This document shows positions 45,068 to 58,589 of a DNA stretch of 64,000 nt, one piece after another. The position numbers and the translations under genes were made by a program. Positions within the stretch are counted from its first letter, which is position 1. Each line of letters begins with the position of its first letter. The DNA lies in contig NZ_LDJL01000001.1 in the NCBI RefSeq assembly GCF_001431405.1, forward strand, positions 124,001 through 188,000, given 5' to 3'. The notes under the pieces are model-generated. The model was given only the letters and a program-made list of their open reading frames with translations, was not told the DNA's origin and ran no database searches. Source of the DNA: Pseudoxanthomonas dokdonensis. GTDB taxonomy: Bacteria > Pseudomonadota > Gammaproteobacteria > Xanthomonadales > Xanthomonadaceae.

Positions 45068-45949
45068 TCAGCCGGGGCGCTGGCGGCGGCGCCGGACCAC
45101 GGCCTGCGCCCAGCGACCGGCCACCGCCGGCGATGTCATGCAGACCGCGCTGTCGGTCACGGTGGTGACCGCGCGTTCAAGCAGTTGGATGTCCGCTTCG
45201 TGCTGGCGCGCCACGTGCGGATCCTCGAAGAAAATCGCGCGCTGGCAGCGCCCTTGCAACACCAGGTCGGCGATCTGCGCATCTCCACCCAGTGGCCCGC
45301 TCTGGTAACGCTGCACCCATGCCTGTCCTGCCGGCCAGCCCCGGCTCCAGGCCAACTCGTTCAAACGCTGGCCGGTGGTGCCGGTAGCAACCCGGCCGGC
45401 GAATGCCGACAGCACCTCGAAATGGGCATCGGCAAAGTCCAGCATGGTCGGTTTCATTGCATCGTGGGCGATCAGGGCCAGTGTCTGCTGATCATGGGCA
45501 TGCAGATCATCGGCGCCCGGATCCGGCGCCAGACCGGCGTGAATGCGTTCGCTTTCGATCCAGTCGCGGGCCGAGGCGACGGTGGAAATGAATGGCTTGT
45601 GCTGGATCACGCACTGGCGCTTGAGCGCGGCTGCTTCGGGAAATATCGATGACGGATCGACCGGATCTATGAGATAGATCGCGCCATCCAGCGTCCGTTC
45701 GTCACCTGGCATGCCAACCACTTCCGCCACCAGCTTCATCAAACCGCCGTCGCGTCCATACGGATAGCGCCGCATGCCTGCATGATCCGCTAGCAGCGCC
45801 GATGCCTGGATCGCATCGAAAGTGCGGCCGACCACATGCAGGCCTAGCTGCAGTTCACGGATGCCGGTTTCACAGGTGCGCAGCCAACGGAACAGCGCGG
45901 CATCATGATCGCGATGGTGCAGGCGGTTGGCGGCAAGGCCCAGCCGCAT
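45068..45949 (-). CDS. Methylglyoxal synthase-like protein with two MGS-type domains
   Basis: A 293-aa protein, about twice the size of ordinary MgsA (about 150 aa). The C-terminal half (about 150-293) has the MgsA landmarks: LALIAHDAMKPTMLDF (AHD), VATGTTGQRLNEL, SGPLGGDAQIADL with the catalytic Asp, and IFFEDPHVARQHEADIQ. The N-terminal half (about 1-125) repeats the pattern in weaker form: LGLAANRLHHRDHDAAL, HVVGRTFDAI, GRDGGLMKLVAEVVG and IYLIDPVDPSSIFPEAAALKRQ. It lacks the GGD catalytic Asp. MGS makes methylglyoxal from dihydroxyacetone phosphate. It lies about 100 bases from gltD. Confidence 0.85.
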   Translation of the reverse strand: MRLGLAANRLHHRDHDAALFRWLRTCETGIRELQLGLHVVGRTFDAIQASALLADHAGMRRYPYGRDGGLMKLVAEVVGMPGDERTLDGAIYLIDPVDPSSIFPEAAALKRQCVIQHKPFISTVASARDWIESERIHAGLAPDPGADDLHAHDQQTLALIAHDAMKPTMLDFADAHFEVLSAFAGRVATGTTGQRLNELAWSRGWPAGQAWVQRYQSGPLGGDAQIADLVLQGRCQRAIFFEDPHVARQHEADIQLLERAVTTVTDSAVCMTSPAVAGRWAQAVVRRRRQRPG

Positions 45950-46049
45950 CAGCAGCGCCCTGACAGGCTCGCCGGCATGTGCCCGGCGCGATCACGGTTG
46001 CGGCGATGGTGGTGCCCATCCGCAGCGCTTCGCCGGCAGACCGCGGCGA

Positions 46050-47740
<1,691 letters not shown>

Positions 47741-47772
47741 GAGGCGGTGGTTTGGCGTGCGATGGGAAATCA

Positions 47773-52254
<4,482 letters not shown>

Positions 52255-52604
52255 CTGATCCAAAACCTGTAGTGACGACGACACCGTGCCCTGCCCCCGC
52301 AGCGGCACTTCAAAATGTCACCGGAAACTCGATAAAAGCATAGTTGCTGCGGTGCCGCAAGACGCTTGCCACGGTTGCATCTGCAACTGTCGCGGTGGCC
52401 TTGTTTTGGTCTGGAAGTGCTTGTTTTCAGCCAGCGATGACCACGGTCGTGATCTCGACACAGGTCCAAGTTTGCATTGCCCGTAGAGCGCAGCTCGCTG
52501 CGCTGAACAATCCATCGTTCGACCATGTATGGATGTTGCACGATGAATAGCGCAGCGAGCTGCGCTCTACGGGGGCGTCGCTGCAATCTGCAGATTCAAG
52601 CGTG
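52255..52604. other. 350-bp region upstream of gltB with an inverted REP pair
   Basis: The gltB-proximal part (52270-52480) should hold the gltB promoter, but no convincing -35/-10 or sigma-54 site was found by eye. The distal part is a REP pair at 52483-52570, between the gltB promoter and the end of an I78-type gene. Confidence 0.55.
52483..52570. repeat. Inverted pair of GTAG-type REP elements
   Basis: REP copy at 52483-52504 (GTAGAGCGCAGCTCGCTGCGCT) and its exact mirror at 52549-52570, separated by 44 bases containing CATCGTTCGACCATG and ATGGATGTTGCACGATG, which also pair in part. The same stem family as REP 1 at 13791. The whole could fold as one long BIME-like hairpin. Confidence 0.88.
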
Positions 52605-52940
52605 CTAGCCGCAACGGGCGCTGGTGATGCGGTAGTTGCGGTCCAGTTGCAGGTTGAGCCGATCGGCGCGCTGCTGGCTGCCGAACGGCTGCTCGTTGCG
52701 GATGACCCGGACCATGCCGGCGTGGGCAGCGGCGCGTGCCGACTCCATCAGTTGCGGGCTGGGCGATTGACCGATGGCGAACTGGGCCGCCCCGGCGTTG
52801 CACGGTGGTGCGGGCGGCAAGCTGCTACGTGTTGCGACGGCCGGTGCCCGCGCCGGCGGGTTGGACGCACAGGCCGCGACCAGCAGGGTCGTTGCCACCG
52901 CAGCGGTGAAGCGGCTGCCGTTACGGCAGAAAATTTCCAT
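52605..52940 (-). CDS. I78-type peptidase inhibitor lipoprotein, copy 1
   Basis: A 111-aa protein with a lipoprotein signal (LLVAACASNP, Cys24). After a Pro-rich linker, the mature domain has FAIGQSPSPQLMESARAAA, AGMVRVIRNEQPFG and the family-typical end DRLNLQLDRNYRITSARCG. This is the peptidase inhibitor I78 pattern (VRVI... RLNV... I...CG). Related inhibitors in fungi and bacteria block serine proteases. GGAGG stands 9 bases before the ATG. It lies 67 bases downstream of a second I78 gene on the same strand. Confidence 0.82.
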   Translation of the reverse strand: MEIFCRNGSRFTAAVATTLLVAACASNPPARAPAVATRSSLPPAPPCNAGAAQFAIGQSPSPQLMESARAAAHAGMVRVIRNEQPFGSQQRADRLNLQLDRNYRITSARCG

Positions 52941-53007
52941 GGCGTATTGCCTCCTGGCGGGTCGGTCGTGTCGACAAAGTGTCGATCAACCGCGGCGCCG
53001 GCGCCAC

Positions 53008-53373
53008 TCAACCGCAACGTGCGGCGGTGGCCACGCCCTTGGCGTCGACATCGATATTCAAACGGTTGCCGTTGTATTCCATGGTGATGACCTGGTTGGG
53101 TTTCAGGCTGCGCACGGTTTCGGCACCGGCATCGCCGCGGGCCTGTTCCAGCTGTGCGTCGTCCATGGTCTTGCCGATGACCCATTGGGCCTGGGTCTCA
53201 TCGCAGCTGCCATCCACCGCCGGTGCTGCCAGCGCGGGATCGGCTGGCTCGGCGGCAGCTTCGGCCGCCGCCTGCGAGCGGGCGACGGCGGCGGCCTGCT
53301 CGTCCGGATGCGGCGAACCGCAAGCGGTCAACGCCAGCAGAAGCGGCAGGCTGATCAGCGCGATACGTGGCAT
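53008..53373 (-). CDS. I78-type peptidase inhibitor lipoprotein, copy 2
   Basis: A 121-aa lipoprotein (lipobox LLALTACGSP, Cys18) with an Ala/Glu-rich linker. The I78-like domain begins at CDETQAQWVIGKTMDDAQLE and ends ITMEYNGNRLNIDVDAKGVA then AARCG. GGAG precedes the ATG by 5-6 bases. Two Cys (the one at CDETQ and the last CG) probably pair. It could share a transcript with copy 1. Confidence 0.82.
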   Translation of the reverse strand: MPRIALISLPLLLALTACGSPHPDEQAAAVARSQAAAEAAAEPADPALAAPAVDGSCDETQAQWVIGKTMDDAQLEQARGDAGAETVRSLKPNQVITMEYNGNRLNIDVDAKGVATAARCG

Positions 53374-53464
53374 GAGGTCTCCTGTGGGTGAAGAGAAGGG
53401 ATAACCAAATCATCACGCATCCAACATTCGCATGTCGTTAACCGCGCCACGACAGAATCGCTGC

Positions 53465-54565
53465 ATGTCCGCCGTCCCCGCCTCCGATACACCCCTCGAC
53501 CAGCCCGACCCGGCTGCGCTTGAACATGCCCGCCAGGCGGGACTGCGCTATGTCAGCGACAGCGATGGCGGGATCAGCCGGCGCCGCCAGGGCAAGGGCT
53601 TCAGCTACCGGCTGCCGGACGGCAGGCCGCTACGCGATGCCAGTACCCTGCAGCGCATCCGGCAACTGGCGATTCCGCCGGCCTATGTCGATGTCTGGAT
53701 CTGCAGCAACCCGCGCGGGCACCTGCAGGCCACCGGCCGCGACGCGCGCGGACGCAAGCAGTACCGCTACCACCCGCAATGGACCGCGATACGCGACGGC
53801 GGCAAGTTCGATCGCATCATCGCTTTCGGACAGGCATTGCCGCGACTGCGGCGGCGGTTGCGGACGGATCTGCGGCTGCCGGGACTGCCGCAACGCAAGG
53901 TGCTGGCGCTGGTGGTGGCGGTGATGGCCGAGACCCTGATCCGGGTCGGCAACGCCAACTACACCCGCGACAATCATTCGTTCGGACTGACCACGTTGCG
54001 CAATCGCCACGTCGAGTTCGCTCGCGGCGGCGCCCGCCTGCAGTTCCGTGGCAAGAGCGGCAAGCCGCAGACGGTGCAGATCGATGATCCGCGCTTGGCG
54101 CGGCTGGTGCGCCGTTGCCATCAATTGCCGGGGCACGCGTTGTTCCAGTATCGCGATGACGATGGCCAGCTGCAGCCGGTGGATTCGGGCCAGATCAACG
54201 CCTATCTGGGCGAGGTGATGGGCACCGACTTCAGCGCCAAGGATTTCCGCACCTGGGGTGCGACCCTGGCCGCGTTCCAGCAACTGGCCGCCACCCCGTT
54301 GCCGGAACCGGCGAGTGAGCGCGCACTGGCAGGCTGCGAGAAGGACGCCATCACCATCGTCGCCGGGCGCCTGGGCAACACCGTCAGTGTCTGCCGCAAG
54401 GCCTATGTCGACCCGGTGGTGCTGGAAGGCTGGCGCGACGGCCGGGTGCAGCGTTACGCCGCGTCAGCGCGCGGCGAGCGGCAATGGGAGCAGGCGGCGC
54501 TCAGGTTCCTCAAGGCGGCGCATCGATCCACGCGACCCAGCCGATCAGCAACCCGACGGTCATAG
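53465..54565 (+). CDS. DNA topoisomerase IB
   Basis: A 366-aa enzyme of the poxvirus-like bacterial TopIB family that relaxes supercoils through a 3'-phosphotyrosine. N-terminal GISRRRQGKGFSYRLPDGRPL and IPPAYVDVWICSNPRGHLQATG are typical. The catalytic region has ETLIRVGNANYTRDNHSFGLTTLRNRHV (Arg), FRGKSGKPQ (Lys), KDFRTWGATL (the second Arg) and nucleophile Tyr in CRKAYVDP near 314. Start 53465 or 53432; neither has a good Shine-Dalgarno. It is inserted between two I78 genes and is convergent with the third. Confidence 0.95.
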   Translation: MSAVPASDTPLDQPDPAALEHARQAGLRYVSDSDGGISRRRQGKGFSYRLPDGRPLRDASTLQRIRQLAIPPAYVDVWICSNPRGHLQATGRDARGRKQYRYHPQWTAIRDGGKFDRIIAFGQALPRLRRRLRTDLRLPGLPQRKVLALVVAVMAETLIRVGNANYTRDNHSFGLTTLRNRHVEFARGGARLQFRGKSGKPQTVQIDDPRLARLVRRCHQLPGHALFQYRDDDGQLQPVDSGQINAYLGEVMGTDFSAKDFRTWGATLAAFQQLAATPLPEPASERALAGCEKDAITIVAGRLGNTVSVCRKAYVDPVVLEGWRDGRVQRYAASARGERQWEQAALRFLKAAHRSTRPSRSATRRS

Positions 54566-54615
54566 CGCGCCACTCGCTCCGCCGTCGTCATCGCTATTGA
54601 TCGGCATCTTCCGCG

Positions 54616-54631
54616 CCCCCCCAGGGGGGGG
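54616..54631. repeat. C7-A-G8 homopolymer palindrome
   Basis: Seven C, one A and eight G in a row between the convergent topoisomerase and I78 copy 3 genes. It can form a 7-bp GC stem with a single-base loop, or a G-quadruplex-prone run. Length errors here would be easy in replication and sequencing. Confidence 0.6.
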
Positions 54632-54679
54632 ATTCAAGGATGCGGATATCGGCGTCGGCGAACGAACCGGCGGCAAAAC

Positions 54680-55021
54680 TCAGCCGCAGGTGATCGCGGT
54701 GATCACGTTGCTGGCGTCGAGGCTGACGTTGACCCGGTCCGGCTTGTATTCCCGGGTGACCGGCTGGTTGGGTGCCAACGGCCGGATCAGGCCTGCGCCA
54801 CTTTCCTGCCAGACCCGGCGCAGGGTGTCCTGATCGCCGGTCTTGCCGATCGCCCATTGCACCTTGTCGGCATGACAGGCACCGGCTGGAACCGGGAACG
54901 CCGGCGCCGGACCACCGGTGACGCGGGCAGGCTCGGGCGCGCTGGAGGCACAGGCCGTCAAACCCAGCATGAGACCGAGGCCGGCGACACGCAGGACGTG
55001 GATGATGGGATGGATGGGCAT
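54680..55021 (-). CDS. I78-type peptidase inhibitor lipoprotein, copy 3
   Basis: A 113-aa lipoprotein (LMLGLTACASS, Cys24). Mature domain: CHADKVQWAIGKTGDQDTLRR, GAGLIRPLAPNQPVTREYKP, then DRVNVSLDASNVITAITCG. It aligns with copy 2 over the IGKT and final CG elements better than copy 1 does. AAGGAG is 8 bases before the ATG. It is on the minus strand, after the alr region, with a large inverted repeat upstream. Confidence 0.82.
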   Translation of the reverse strand: MPIHPIIHVLRVAGLGLMLGLTACASSAPEPARVTGGPAPAFPVPAGACHADKVQWAIGKTGDQDTLRRVWQESGAGLIRPLAPNQPVTREYKPDRVNVSLDASNVITAITCG

Positions 55022-55146
55022 GGGCGCGACTCCTTTGCGGGGCTCCAGTGTGCGGCAAGCCGTCGGCGGGGCTCAAGCGTTGCCTGGCTGCGGGTGGGTT
55101 TGCGCTGCCACAGCGGTACCTGGTTGATGGTGACTGGCTTGGTTTT

Positions 55147-55312
55147 GCCCCCACCCCAGCCCTCCCCCGCAAGCGGAGGAGGGAGCAGAAAACTGATATG
55201 GATGGGAAGTGATCTCACCCTCGCATGCAGTGAAGGCACAGAACATGGGCATAAATTCCGCGCTTGAACTGCTCCCTCCTCCGCTTGCGGGGGAGGGCTG
55301 GGGTGGGGGCTG
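55147..55312. repeat. Inverted pair of CCCCCACCCC-type repeats
   Basis: Copy C (55147-55187): CCCCCACCCCAGCCCTCCCC then CGCAAGCGGAGGAGGGAG. Copy D (55270-55312) is the same in reverse. The two arms match over about 40 bases and could fold into one long stem with an 80-base loop. The 328-bp gap between I78 copy 3 and alr holds little else. Confidence 0.82.
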
Positions 55313-55349
55313 GCGGCAAGCTAAAGCATTCAAAAGCCGGCACACCGCG

Positions 55350-56453
55350 TTAACCGCCCAGGTAAACCCGTGGCACCCGTTTCAGTCCGCACAGCAGCTG
55401 GTAGGCGCTGGTGCCGCACTGGGCGGCCAGTTGCGCCGCCGTGGGCGCGCCCTCGCCCCATAGCCTGACTACGCTGCCAACACCGGCTTGCGGATGGTCG
55501 CTCAGGTCGACGGTCAGCATATCCATCGACACCCGCCCGATCACGCAACCATTGCGGCCATCAATCGACACCGGCGTGCCATTGGGTGCGAACTGCGGAT
55601 AGCCATCGGCATAGCCCATCGCCACCACGCCGACCCGGGTCGGTTGATCGGTGACGAAGCGACCGCCGTAGCCGATCGGTTCGCCGGCATCCAGGGTGCG
55701 CACGGCGATGACCCGCGATTCCAGTGTCATCACCGGCTGCAGTTGCGACGCGCGCACGTCGTCGCCAGCCAACGGACTGGCGCCGTACAACATCAGGCCC
55801 GGTCGTGCCCAGTCATTGCGCAGCTGCGGCCAGGCCAGCAAAGCGGGGGAATTGGACAGGCTCAGCGCCGGGCCGGCAGCGCCGGCCAGTAGCTGCACGC
55901 TGTCGACAAAGCTGGCGGCCTGCTCGGCGGTGCGCGGGCAATCGGGTTCGTCAGCGCGGGCGAAGTGGCTCATCGCCACCATCAGTTGCACATGCGCCAT
56001 GGCGGCCAGACGCTGCCAAACGGTGGCGTATTCGCCAGGCGACAGGCCCAGACGATGCATGCCGGTGTCCATCTTCAGCCAGACTTTCAAGCGCTTGCCG
56101 CTCATGTATGCGCTTGTCGCCGCGGCTTCCAGCGCATCGATCTGCCACTGCGAATGCAGCACGCACCACAGCTCGTGCTGGATCAGCAGTGGCAATTCGC
56201 TGGCTTCGAAGAACCCTTCCAGCAACAGGATCGGAGCGCTGATACCCGCTTCGCGCAGGGCCAGTGCCTCTTCGATGCAGGCCACCGCGAAGCCGTCCGC
56301 TTCGCCCTGCAACGCCTGCGCGCAGCGCACCGCGCCGTGGCCATAGGCGTCGGCCTTGACCACGGCCAGTGCCTTGCCGCCACCCAGGCGGCGGGCCAGA
56401 CGGTAGTTGTGGCGAAGCGCGGAAAGATCGATCAGCGCGCGGGCTGGGCGCAT
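55350..56453 (-). CDS. alr: Alanine racemase (catabolic type)
   Basis: A 367-aa PLP enzyme that interconverts L- and D-alanine. The PLP lysine is Lys33 in [21 protein letters not shown] and [26 protein letters not shown] (catalytic Tyr near 262) and the C-terminal [29 protein letters not shown] confirm it. It overlaps dadA by 22 bases, so this is the dadA-dadX arrangement for D-alanine catabolism. Whether the genome has a second, biosynthetic racemase is not known. Confidence 0.96.
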   Translation of the reverse strand: MRPARALIDLSALRHNYRLARRLGGGKALAVVKADAYGHGAVRCAQALQGEADGFAVACIEEALALREAGISAPILLLEGFFEASELPLLIQHELWCVLHSQWQIDALEAAATSAYMSGKRLKVWLKMDTGMHRLGLSPGEYATVWQRLAAMAHVQLMVAMSHFARADEPDCPRTAEQAASFVDSVQLLAGAAGPALSLSNSPALLAWPQLRNDWARPGLMLYGASPLAGDDVRASQLQPVMTLESRVIAVRTLDAGEPIGYGGRFVTDQPTRVGVVAMGYADGYPQFAPNGTPVSIDGRNGCVIGRVSMDMLTVDLSDHPQAGVGSVVRLWGEGAPTAAQLAAQCGTSAYQLLCGLKRVPRVYLGG

Positions 56454-57742
56454 GGTTCTGGCGTTTGGCTCGGCGTGTTGCCGCGATGGCTATGGTAGCG
56501 GGAGATGTCCAGGCCTTCGCTGCTGATCTGCGGCTGCCGCTGCGCCATCAGATCGGCCAGGTAGCGGCCGGAACCGCAGGCCATGGTCCAGCCAAGCGTG
56601 CCATGGCCGGTGTTGATGAACAGGTTCGGCAACGAAGTGCCGCCGACCACCGGGGTGCCGTCCGGCGTTGCCGGGCGCAGCCCGGTCCAGAAGCTGGCCT
56701 GGGCCAGGTCGCCACCCTGCGGATACAGATTGTTGACCACTTTCTCCAGGGTCGCGCGGCGGCGCGGCTGCAGCGAGGTGTCGAAACCGGATACTTCGGC
56801 CATGCCGCCAACCCGGATGCGGTTGTCGAAACGGGTGATCGCGACCTTGTAGCTTTCATCCAGGATGGTCGACGTGGGCGCGGCGGCGGCATCGGTGATC
56901 GGCACTGTCAGCGAGTACCCCTTCAGCGGATAGACCGGCAGGCGGATACCCAGCGGCGCCAGCAGCCGCGGCGAATAGCTGCCCAGCGCCAGCACGTAGC
57001 GATCAGCGGTTTCCAGCCGGCCGTTGATGCGCACGCCGGTGATGCGGCCGCCATCGCCATGGATCGATTCGATGTCCTGGTTGAAACGGAACTCCACGCC
57101 TGCCTGCTGCGCCAGCGCCGCCAGCCGCTGGGTGAACAGGTTGCAGTCGCCGGTCTGATCATTGGGCAGGCGCAGGCCGCCGACCAGCGCGGCCGAGGCA
57201 TTGGCCAGCGCAGGCTCATGGGCAACCACGCCGGCGCGATCCAGCAGTTCGAACGGCACGCCGTACTGGCGCAGCACGGCGATGTCCTTGGCCGCATCGT
57301 CCAGCTGCGCCTGGGTGCGGAACAGCTGGATGGTGCCAAGCTGGCGGCCTTCATAGTCGATGCCGGTCTCGGCAGCCAGTTGATTGAGGCTGTCGCGGCT
57401 GTATTCGGACAGGCGCACCATCCGCGCCTTGTTGATGGCGTAGCGGTCGGCAGTGCAGTTGCGCAGCATCTGCGCCAGCCACAGGTACTGCTGCGGGTCC
57501 AGGCCGGGCTTGATCGCCAGCGGCGCATGCCTGGAGAACAGCCACTTCAGCGCTTTCAACGGTACCCCGGGCGCGGCCCACGGCGAGGCATAGCCGGGCG
57601 AAATCTGGCCGGCGTTGCCATAGCTGGTTTCGGCCGCCGCGCCGGACTGGCGATCGACCACGGTCACCTCGAATCCGGCCTGGGCCAGATACCACGCGCT
57701 GCAGGTGCCGATGACCCCTGCGCCCAACACCATCACCTTCAT
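56432..57742 (-). CDS. dadA: D-amino acid dehydrogenase
   Basis: A 436-aa FAD enzyme that oxidises D-alanine and other D-amino acids, feeding electrons to the respiratory chain at the inner membrane. N-terminal FAD motif [20 protein letters not shown], then [42 protein letters not shown], and the C-terminal [20 protein letters not shown]. The start at 57742 has GAGG 5 bases upstream. Upstream is a divergent Lrp-type regulator, and alr follows. The three genes form the usual alanine-catabolism unit, expected to respond to alanine through the regulator. Confidence 0.97.
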   Translation of the reverse strand: MKVMVLGAGVIGTCSAWYLAQAGFEVTVVDRQSGAAAETSYGNAGQISPGYASPWAAPGVPLKALKWLFSRHAPLAIKPGLDPQQYLWLAQMLRNCTADRYAINKARMVRLSEYSRDSLNQLAAETGIDYEGRQLGTIQLFRTQAQLDDAAKDIAVLRQYGVPFELLDRAGVVAHEPALANASAALVGGLRLPNDQTGDCNLFTQRLAALAQQAGVEFRFNQDIESIHGDGGRITGVRINGRLETADRYVLALGSYSPRLLAPLGIRLPVYPLKGYSLTVPITDAAAAPTSTILDESYKVAITRFDNRIRVGGMAEVSGFDTSLQPRRRATLEKVVNNLYPQGGDLAQASFWTGLRPATPDGTPVVGGTSLPNLFINTGHGTLGWTMACGSGRYLADLMAQRQPQISSEGLDISRYHSHRGNTPSQTPEPCAQPAR

Positions 57743-57800
57743 GACCGCCTCGCCAGAGATTTGCCTGCTTTTGCTGGCAGGCATTGGAAGAAGCGCGCAG

Positions 57801-57845
57801 TATATGGATGTGATTGCAGTTATATTTTCTGAAGTTTCTGGATGT
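57801..57845. promoter_or_regulatory. AT-rich divergent control region of dadA and the Lrp-type gene
   Basis: A 45-base block that is strikingly AT-rich for this genome (TATATGGATG, GTTATATTTTCTGAAG) in the 146 bases between the two start codons. Lrp-family proteins bind such tracts, so promoters and operator of both genes probably lie here. No single consensus site is claimed. Confidence 0.45.
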
Positions 57846-57888
57846 TCAGGTGAATTTGCCTGTCACATCCGTGTTTGCCGGAGAGGCC

Positions 57889-58368
57889 ATGAACGAGCGA
57901 CGCCGCGAGCTGGACAAGATCGACCGCAACATCCTGCGGGTACTGCAGCAGGAAGGGCGGATTTCGTTCACCGAACTGGGCGAACGGGTGGGCCTGTCGA
58001 CCACGCCCTGCACCGAGCGGGTGCGGCGGCTGGAACGCGACGGCGTCATCACCGGCTACTACGCGCGGCTCAACCCGCAACACGTCAAGGCGACGATGCT
58101 GGTGTTCGTCGAGATCAGCCTGACCTACAAGTCCGGCGACATCTTCGAGGAATTCCGCCGCGCCGCGCTGAGGCTGCCCAACGTGCTGGAATGCCATCTG
58201 GTCTCCGGCGACTTCGACTATCTGATCAAAGCCCGCATCTCGGAAATGGCCAGCTACCGCAAGCTGCTTGGCAGCACCCTGCTGACCCTGCCCAACGTGC
58301 GCGAATCGAAGAGCTACATCGTCATGGAAGAGGTCAAGGAAACCCTGGCCTTGCCGATTGCCGATTGA
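57889..58368 (+). CDS. Lrp/AsnC-family regulator of alanine catabolism
   Basis: A 159-aa Lrp-type regulator. The HTH lies at about 25-52 (ISFTELGERVGLSTTPCTER), followed by the RAM ligand-binding domain (MLVFVEISLTYKSGD, CHLVSGDFDYLIKARI). The start at 57889 has GGAG 5 bases upstream; a longer frame from 57814 runs through the AT-rich control region and is not used. Divergent from dadA-alr, it probably senses alanine and controls them, as Lrp or DadR does elsewhere. It is close to Lrp itself in length and sequence pattern. Confidence 0.92.
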   Translation: MNERRRELDKIDRNILRVLQQEGRISFTELGERVGLSTTPCTERVRRLERDGVITGYYARLNPQHVKATMLVFVEISLTYKSGDIFEEFRRAALRLPNVLECHLVSGDFDYLIKARISEMASYRKLLGSTLLTLPNVRESKSYIVMEEVKETLALPIAD

Positions 58369-58453
58369 TGCAGATTGGATTGCAGACCTTGGTGCCATGC
58401 AAAATCGGCATGTTGGTCGCTGATCCGGCGCTCAGTAGCCGTGTTGGCTGTTG

Positions 58454-58521
58454 ATGCCCCCACCCCAGCCCCCGTATCGAGTACGGGGCAGGCTCTCCCC
58501 CGCAAGCGGAGGAGGGAGTGA
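58454..58521. repeat. CCCCCACCCC-type repeat with an inserted palindrome
   Basis: The repeat starts like the other copies (CCCCCACCCCAGCC), is interrupted by CCCGTATCGAGTACGGGG (an internal hairpin), then continues CTCTCCCCCGCAAGCGGAGG. It lies in the 221-bp gap between the Lrp-type and CadC-like genes, with nothing else recognised. Confidence 0.75.
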
Positions 58522-58589
58522 TCCATGCAGGCCGATGCTTTACTGCCGCTTGCTGGACACACAGAATCAGTGGCTGCTGGCTGCTTGCG

